The notes under the pieces are model-generated. The model had not been told where the DNA came from. It made no database searches and worked only from the letters and a program-made list of their open reading frames with translations. A stretch of DNA of 45,401 nt from Halobacteriales archaeon QS_9_67_17 (lineage in GTDB: Archaea > Halobacteriota > Halobacteria > Halobacteriales > Haloarculaceae). The stretch lies in NCBI GenBank assembly GCA_003023185.1, contig PXSB01000084.1, forward strand, positions 1-45,401. The letters run 5' to 3'. Shown here in pieces: positions 41,092-45,401 of this stretch (its first letter is position 1; each line of letters opens with the position of its first letter). Both the position numbers and the translations under genes were made by a program.

Positions 41092-42078
41092 TCAGTGCGC
41101 GTGGTCGTGTTCGTGCTCCGAGTGGCCGTGCGGGTCACCTTCGACGAACTCGTGGGCCGTTCGGTCGCCGGCCGCGAACTCAGCGATGCGGTCGACGACG
41201 GTCGACCGGTCGAGGAGCCCTTCGCCGAGCACGAACCGTTCGAGCGCCGAGAGCCACTGCTCGTAGTAGGGGCGCGACTCGTCGCGGTCGATCTCGTCCA
41301 CGAGCCGTCGCTGGAACGTCTCCCACGGGCGGTCGTCCGTCAGCGCGACCGCGAGCGCGAACGAGCGCGCCTGCCACGGTGCCTCGAAGGTCGGCCGGTC
41401 CACGTTGAGCGCGTCGCTGTCGTCGACCGTCGCCGCGCCGCCGTCGGAGGCCGCGGAGCCGTCGCTCAGCCGGTCGACGCCGATCATCGCGTTTCGAGTG
41501 ACGTGCTCGACCAGTTCCGCCTCGTCGAGTCCCTCCGTTCCCGGTGGGCGTTGCGGGAGCACCATGTACCGGAGTTCGGAGGTGGAGTCCCACACCTCGA
41601 TGTCGACGCCGCCGTCGAGGTCTAAGCCGAAGTCGTCGCGGAGCAGGCCGCGCGGGTCCTTCACGGCCCGGGACCGATACTCCGGCGTCTTGTACCACGT
41701 CGGCGGGAGGCCGAGCACGGCCCACGGGTAACACGAGCAGAGCGTGCAGACGACGAGGTTGTGGGTCGTCTCGTCGTTTTCGGCTACCTGTATCTCCATC
41801 GTCTCCGTGTCCACGTCGATATCGAGTTCCTCAATGGCGGCGGTGCCGTCGTCTAGGAGGCGTTCGCGGAACGCGTCCTCGGTCCACGCGCGAGCGACGA
41901 CGCGTGCCCCGTTCAGCGGGCCGATCTCGTCCTCGTACGTCGCGACGATCTGGTCGATGGTGTCAGTCGAGAGCATCCCCTCGTCTATCAACAGTGACTG
42001 GAGCGCTCGCGCTCGTGACTCCGGATCGTACTCGCGGCGGAGCGCGTCCGCGTCGAACGCGTCTGGGTCGTCGGTCAT
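41092..42078 (-). CDS. Nitrile hydratase alpha subunit fused to maturation chaperone domain with His-rich tail
   Basis: 328 residues. Residues 20-205 are the alpha subunit: the metal motif VCTLCSC (Cys111, 114, 116) is the cobalt form (Fe enzymes have CSLCSC), followed by YPWAVLGLPPTWYK and a conserved SELRYMVLPQRP. After a Ser/Gly/Asp linker (205-225), residues 228-310 (TFEAPWQARSFALAVAL, YYEQWLSALERFVLGEGLL) match the separate activator (P14K/NhlE) or beta N-domain. The chain ends HGHSEHEHDHAH, six His in twelve residues, likely to hold cobalt. The product hydrates nitriles to amides together with the beta subunit encoded upstream. ATG 42078 is chosen. Confidence 0.92.
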   Translation of the reverse strand: MTDDPDAFDADALRREYDPESRARALQSLLIDEGMLSTDTIDQIVATYEDEIGPLNGARVVARAWTEDAFRERLLDDGTAAIEELDIDVDTETMEIQVAENDETTHNLVVCTLCSCYPWAVLGLPPTWYKTPEYRSRAVKDPRGLLRDDFGLDLDGGVDIEVWDSTSELRYMVLPQRPPGTEGLDEAELVEHVTRNAMIGVDRLSDGSAASDGGAATVDDSDALNVDRPTFEAPWQARSFALAVALTDDRPWETFQRRLVDEIDRDESRPYYEQWLSALERFVLGEGLLDRSTVVDRIAEFAAGDRTAHEFVEGDPHGHSEHEHDHAH

Positions 42079-42178
42079 GTTCCGACCCTTCACATCCGAG
42101 CGCTTCAATCTTCGGACGGCCGAGACGGTCGTGTGCAAATAAGAGTGACTCCGGAGACTAGCCGGCTAATGAGGTGTA

Positions 42179-42358
42179 GAAAGCCCCCGCTCGCTCGACT
42201 CGCACGCCTCGCTGCGGTCCTCGTCGGTCGCTCGGCTCCCTCCTGCGGTCCTTACATCTCCCGTCTTCGTCGAGCGCACAGCCCCTTCCAGTCCCCCCCG
42301 AGCGGTCGACCGACGAGGACCGCAGCGAGCCCATCGAGTCGAGCGCGCAGGGGCTTCC
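42179..42358 (-). repeat. Interspersed intergenic repeat, copy 3, with inverted partial duplication
   Basis: The 42179-42297 part (GAAAGCCCCCGC to GCCCCTTCCAGTCCCCCC) is a third copy of the element, oriented like copy 2. Beyond it, 42307-42329 is the exact reverse complement of 42208-42230 (23 nt), with further matches out to GGGGCTT near 42350. The whole can fold into a hairpin of about 180 nt. It fills the gene-free 42079-42471 interval between the two nitrile hydratase genes; nothing else is seen there. Encoded ORFs are not credible. Confidence 0.75.
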
Positions 42359-42471
42359 AAAATCTTCGCTGCTCCTCTCACGGCAACCCCAAGGCGTCAC
42401 TAGACAGCACCGTAGAGGAAGGGAAGCGGTCGACGCATCGAGACGCGCGACTCAATCGAAGCGATAGCGCA

Positions 42472-43146
42472 CTACTCGTCTGCGTGGCGCAGATACGGCT
42501 CCCAGAGTTCGACCGAAATCGAGGTGCCGTCGTCGCCGCGGTCGCCCCACAGTTCCGCGGCGGAAAAGCGGACGTTGTAGAGTGGCTCGCTCCGCTCGTC
42601 GCCGTGGGCGGCCGCGTCCGGATACGTGTGGCTACCGCGGTAGGCGCGGACGGTTCCTTCGGCCCGGCGGACGTACGCCGGACAGCGGGTGTGGCCCGAC
42701 GGCGCGTGGTTCCGGACGATGACCCGGTCGCCGGCGCCGAACGCTGGCTCCGAGGACGTGCCGCTGGAGTCGTACGCGTCGTTCACGCCCGCGGCGAGTT
42801 CGCCGATCAGGTCCGGGTCGGTCCGCTCCGGAACCGTGGCGTCGCCGTCAGCGAAGGCGCGGGTCCGCTCGCGGACGGCGTCGGGGTCGAGGACGCCGCG
42901 CTCGACGAACAGCCGCGTGATGGCGGTCACCCACCGGTCGTAGTAGTCCGACGCGAGATAGTCGGCTGGCGGCATGCGCTCGATGCTGTGGCGGAACGCG
43001 TCGATGCCGAAGGTGCCGGAGCCGAGACCGGCGACGAACGTTGCGTACGTCTCCCCTTCCCACGGCTCGTGGAAGGTGTCATCGTGTTCGGTCGTGTCGA
43101 CGGGGCCGAAGCCGTCCATCCCGCCCACGTCGTGGATACCGTCCAT
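42472..43146 (-). CDS. Nitrile hydratase beta subunit
   Basis: 224 residues. It opens with the hallmark MDGIHDVGGMDGFGPV. A helical N-domain follows (FRHSIERMPPADYLASDYYD, RWVTAITRLFVERGVL), homologous to the activator domain at the end of the alpha protein. The C-terminal SH3-like barrel contains FGAGDRVIVRNHAPSGHTR and YVRRAEGTV. It forms the alpha-beta enzyme and shapes the active site. It is encoded 393 bp upstream of alpha on the same strand with a repeat between; a TTTTT-rich TATA-like box lies about 27 nt before its ATG. Confidence 0.94.
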   Translation of the reverse strand: MDGIHDVGGMDGFGPVDTTEHDDTFHEPWEGETYATFVAGLGSGTFGIDAFRHSIERMPPADYLASDYYDRWVTAITRLFVERGVLDPDAVRERTRAFADGDATVPERTDPDLIGELAAGVNDAYDSSGTSSEPAFGAGDRVIVRNHAPSGHTRCPAYVRRAEGTVRAYRGSHTYPDAAAHGDERSEPLYNVRFSAAELWGDRGDDGTSISVELWEPYLRHADE

Positions 43147-43188
43147 GCGACGGCGTTCCGCAGGCCAACAGGAAAAACCTCCGCCGGC

Positions 43189-43467
43189 TCAGCGGCCGAA
43201 GAGTTGATACTCTTTGTCGGGCGTATACCGCGGAACAGGCTGTTCGCCAACATCGAGACCGAAGAGAGCGTCATCTCCCCGGTCGCGAGGACCTGTCGCC
43301 GATCATCAGTGCGCCGCCGCCGTCCGCCTATATGGACTCGATGGCGTGGGCCTTCTCATCGGGCAATACGTTCGCCCGGACGTTCTCGGCCGGGACGCCG
43401 ACGCGCTCGGCGACCGCGAGTGCGCCGACCAGTCGGCCGTCGCTCGCTACGAGCATTGCCGTCTTCG
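43189..43467 (-). pseudogene. copA: Relic of copper P-type ATPase (CopA), C-terminal pieces
   Basis: Several pieces of a CopA-type ATPase remain in order on the minus strand: TAMLVASDGRLVGALAVA, joined directly to ERVGVPAENVRANVLPDEKA (some 35 residues with the TGDN motif lost between), then HAIESI and a TAG at 43328-43330. Past the stop the same frame continues ADGGGALMIGD, the start of the MVGDGxND motif, and then breaks. MTLSSVSMLANSLF (about 43231-43274) is the last membrane helix; after another frameshift RYTPDKEYQLFGR ends at TGA 43189. So: a nonsense mutation (probably CAG to TAG), two deletions and a frameshift. Certainly non-functional. Confidence 0.85.
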
Positions 43468-43703
43468 CCTCCACATAGAGCCGTTCGACTGTCTTGCGAG
43501 CCGGGTTCACGATGAACCGTTCGATGACACCCCTTCTTGTGCAGGCGCGTCACGCGGTCCGACACGGCCGGGCCGGAGGGATCTACCTCCTCAGCGATGT
43601 CGCTGAACGGCCGGCATGCGTCAGCGGCCAGCAGTGACAGAATTTCGAGGTCGGTCTCGTTGGGTTGGCTCACATCTACCAATCCATCTGTGTATCTAAA
43701 CAT
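43468..43703 (-). pseudogene. Relic of Lrp/AsnC-type regulator of the copper locus
   Basis: The N-terminal helix-turn-helix is well kept: ETDLEILSLLAADACRPFSD, IAEEVDPSGPAVSDRVTRLH. An extra base in the C-run at 43530-43533 shifts the frame after HKKG; the other frame continues VIERFIVNPARK and then enters CopA sequence near 43467. In haloarchaea a regulator of this type often precedes copA, so a deletion has fused the front of the regulator to the back of the ATPase. Start could be ATG 43703 or a GTG nearer SQPNETD. It is unlikely to work as a sensor. Confidence 0.75.
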
Positions 43704-43785
43704 CCTATCGCAATGAGCTTTTAATTCCAAAGAGTGCAACCGTCACCGATGGGGATTGTAGCGGTCGAGAGATTGGTCAGAGCTG

Positions 43786-44724
43786 CTAGAGTCGTTCGTA
43801 GAACACCTCGTGGAACTGTTCGCCTGTTTCAACCATCCACTCTAGATAGTCATCCCACCGGCTTTCATCGGTCACGTCAGTCTGTTTGATGACGGAGATT
43901 CTGCTGCGTTCTTTCCCTGAGCGCGTTTTCTCAGGCTCATGCCAAGTGAGCTCTTGGTCGAACTGTTGGTTGATTTCATCTTCGTTACCAGCTAACTCCC
44001 TGAAAGCTTCTGCGTCGTCTTGAATTAGTAGCCCGACCCCGAGCTCGTCTTCGGTCGACTTAATAGTGAACTGGAGTTTAAAACCCGACTTTCCGATTGG
44101 ATTATTATAATAGTAGCTGGTGTGTGGCTTTCGCGCGCTCAAGCGGGTGCTCTGTTCTTCGATGCAGTCTCGGAAGTCGGTCCAGTACTCCTCACGGAGC
44201 TTCTGGGTTTCGGTAAGTTCTTCATCGCTGCGTTGAGCTTTCTCTTTCCACTCGCTCGGCTCTGCGATTGGATTCAACCGGACGGCCGGCTCAGAGTCAC
44301 CAATTCGCCATACTTCAAGCCGAATAGCAAAGAGGTTAATTCCCTCTCGGCTGTTCTCGTTGAGCCACTGGATTGCATCGCGGTGCTCATCATAGAAGCG
44401 GGGAGCTATCCAGACGATGATATCAGCATCAACTCCGGAGGCATACGCGATGGATTTGCCCAAGTGGTCGTGGTCGGAGGAGGCGAGTTGATTCTCGATG
44501 ACCACGTTGCGGTTGTCATCAACGACTTCTGCGAGGATATCGACGTTGTATCTGCCGACGCTTTTTTCCTCTTCAATTACCACCAAGTCTAACTCTAACG
44601 CATCTTCCAACTCTGATACATCTTCGGCACGGATTTCGGATGCTAGCCAAGGTGTGAAGTCTCGCGCTTCGTTCTCCCAATACTCACGGACATCTCGCGA
44701 CTCAAGAGTTCCAAATTCAGGCAT
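43786..44724 (-). CDS. PD-(D/E)XK nuclease-fold protein, DUF4268-like
   Basis: 312 residues from ATG 44724 (MPEFGTLESRDVREYW). The nuclease-like core is SVGRYNVDILAEVV (Asp62) and VVIENQLASSDHDHLGK (Glu77-Asn-Gln79), followed by DADIIVWIAPRF. This matches the DUF4268/restriction-like N-domain as I know it, with Gln in place of Lys. The C-terminal half (TDFRDCIEEQS, YYYNNPIGKSGFKLQF) is the DUF4268 part. The gene is clearly more AT-rich than its neighbours and uses codons such as TTA, ATA and AAT, signs of recent transfer. A TTG start 21 nt upstream is possible. A role in defence or mobile DNA is plausible, not shown. Confidence 0.8.
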   Translation of the reverse strand: MPEFGTLESRDVREYWENEARDFTPWLASEIRAEDVSELEDALELDLVVIEEEKSVGRYNVDILAEVVDDNRNVVIENQLASSDHDHLGKSIAYASGVDADIIVWIAPRFYDEHRDAIQWLNENSREGINLFAIRLEVWRIGDSEPAVRLNPIAEPSEWKEKAQRSDEELTETQKLREEYWTDFRDCIEEQSTRLSARKPHTSYYYNNPIGKSGFKLQFTIKSTEDELGVGLLIQDDAEAFRELAGNEDEINQQFDQELTWHEPEKTRSGKERSRISVIKQTDVTDESRWDDYLEWMVETGEQFHEVFYERL

Positions 44725-44854
44725 AAATCTCCATGCAGTAGCCAATCTGAAAAATCACGGGATACGGGAAGGTTTCTAAAGTAACTGTCACCTATATAAA
44801 TGATGTCGGTAGAGGTTGACAAATACACTTATATATGCTTCTTATACGTGCTCA
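44725..44854. other. AT-rich intergenic region with TATA-like sequences
   Basis: 130 bp, much more AT-rich than the genome. It contains CCTATATAAATG near 44792 and CACTTATATATGC near 44827. The first, read on the minus strand, could drive the DUF4268-like gene with a leader. No gene is visible. The low GC joins this strip to the transferred gene. Confidence 0.45.
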
Positions 44855-45401
44855 TCAGTCACCACTATCTTGAGTGACATCAGTACGACCTAATGAGTAA
44901 AACTCCTCGTTCGGCCGCATGTCCGCGACGGTCGCCATCCGGTTCGAGAGGTTGTAGTACGCGACGACGCTGGCGACGTCCCACACTTGCTCGCGCGTGA
45001 ACCCGGCCTCGACGAGCGCCTCGACCGCGGCGTCGTCCACCTCGCCCGGTGACTCGGTGAGCAGTTCCGCGAAGTCCAGCATGGCGCGGTGACGCGGGGA
45101 GAGGTCGGCGCTCCGGTGGTTCGTCGCCAGTTGGTCGGCGAGCTGTGGGTCGTCGGCGTAGATGCGGACGAGCGCGCCGTGTGCCACCACGCAGTAGAGA
45201 CAGTCGTTGATACCCGAGACGGTGACGACGAGCATCTCTATCTCGTGACGCTCCAGCGACGTGTCCTCGACGAGCGCGTCGTGGTACGCGAAGAAGGCGC
45301 GGAAGTGGCTCGGCTTGTACGCGAACGCCGGGAAGACGTTGGGGGTGAACCCCGCCTCCTCCGTCTCCTCGGCGATGCGCTCGCGGATGTCGTCGGGCAA
45401 C
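44855..45401 (-). CDS. Peroxidase-related / carboxymuconolactone decarboxylase-family (AhpD-like) protein, N-terminus cut
   Basis: 182 codons are visible; the start lies beyond the window. The AhpD-type redox motif is NDCLYCVVAHG (Cys-x-x-Cys with following His). It is preceded by PAFAYKPSHFRAFFAYHDAL and followed by SPRHRAMLDFAELLTESP and VASVVAYYNLSNRMATVAD, matching the peroxidase-related (TIGR01926-like) group. Such proteins reduce peroxides through the cysteine pair. The reading up to base 45401 is in frame, with no Met at the edge, so this is a fragment. Confidence 0.9.
   Translation of the reverse strand, partial: LPDDIRERIAEETEEAGFTPNVFPAFAYKPSHFRAFFAYHDALVEDTSLERHEIEMLVVTVSGINDCLYCVVAHGALVRIYADDPQLADQLATNHRSADLSPRHRAMLDFAELLTESPGEVDDAAVEALVEAGFTREQVWDVASVVAYYNLSNRMATVADMRPNEEFYSLGRTDVTQDSGD

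Noticed and set aside
42158-42400. Small proteins encoded by the dispersed repeats (also near 3166-3357 and 26144-26350)
   Set aside because: Composition is low-complexity Arg/Gly/Ser, frames differ between copies, and the sequence is explained by the repeat itself.

Overview
The window comes from a haloarchaeon (class Halobacteria). The DNA is GC-rich, almost every protein is loaded with Asp/Glu, and many genes start on ATG/GTG about 27 nt below a TATA-like box with no leader. The gene set fits: paired topoisomerase VI and gyrase genes, archaeosine-type queE-queC, a halocyanin with Tat-lipoprotein signal, a SAMP/MoaD-like protein, TatA and haloarchaeal DUF families. I cannot name the genus.

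Layout. 1-3107: end of queE, queC, a small I9-like protein, a DUF1405 membrane protein and a broken ATP-grasp ligase. 3205-13538: the DNA topology block top6A-top6B (minus) and gyrB-gyrA (plus), with a prolyl oligopeptidase gene between the halves; gyrA carries a perfect 80-bp tandem duplication that breaks its frame. 13540-17590: small membrane protein, arginase, sugar epimerase, winged-helix regulator, NDH-2-like flavoprotein. 17593-26092: nucleoside uptake and salvage (uridine phosphorylase, cytidine deaminase, a Nup/Yuf-type ABC importer with BMP lipoprotein, a phosphohexomutase-family enzyme). 26366-31428: small haloarchaeal proteins and a 1202-residue fusion of a PilB/TadA-type ATPase to PilC/TadC-type membrane modules. 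31541-36302: Trm9-like methyltransferase, tRNA-Gly(UCC), VapBC, an MFS transporter, an HD-domain protein, TatA, tRNA-Arg(CCU) and decayed copies of that tRNA's 3' end. 36302-39420: membrane protein, MBL-fold hydrolase, SAMP/MoaD-like protein, uracil-DNA glycosylase, halocyanin. 39559-43146: iron-sulfur (6-4)-type photolyase and a two-gene cobalt-type nitrile hydratase whose alpha subunit is fused to its maturation chaperone plus a His-rich tail. 43189-45401: relic of a copper regulator/copA locus, an AT-rich PD-(D/E)XK (DUF4268-like) gene, and an AhpD-like protein cut by the window end.

Themes. Three copies of one interspersed intergenic repeat (ends like GGACTGGAAGGGGC and GGGGGCTTTC) lie at about 3.2, 26.2 and 42.2 kb. 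Three genes look damaged by indels in otherwise well-kept sequence (ATP-grasp, gyrA, NDH-2-like). Since gyrase is essential, assembly error must be excluded before reading biology into these. The most novel-looking real architectures are the secretion ATPase/platform fusion and the nitrile hydratase alpha-chaperone-His-tail fusion.
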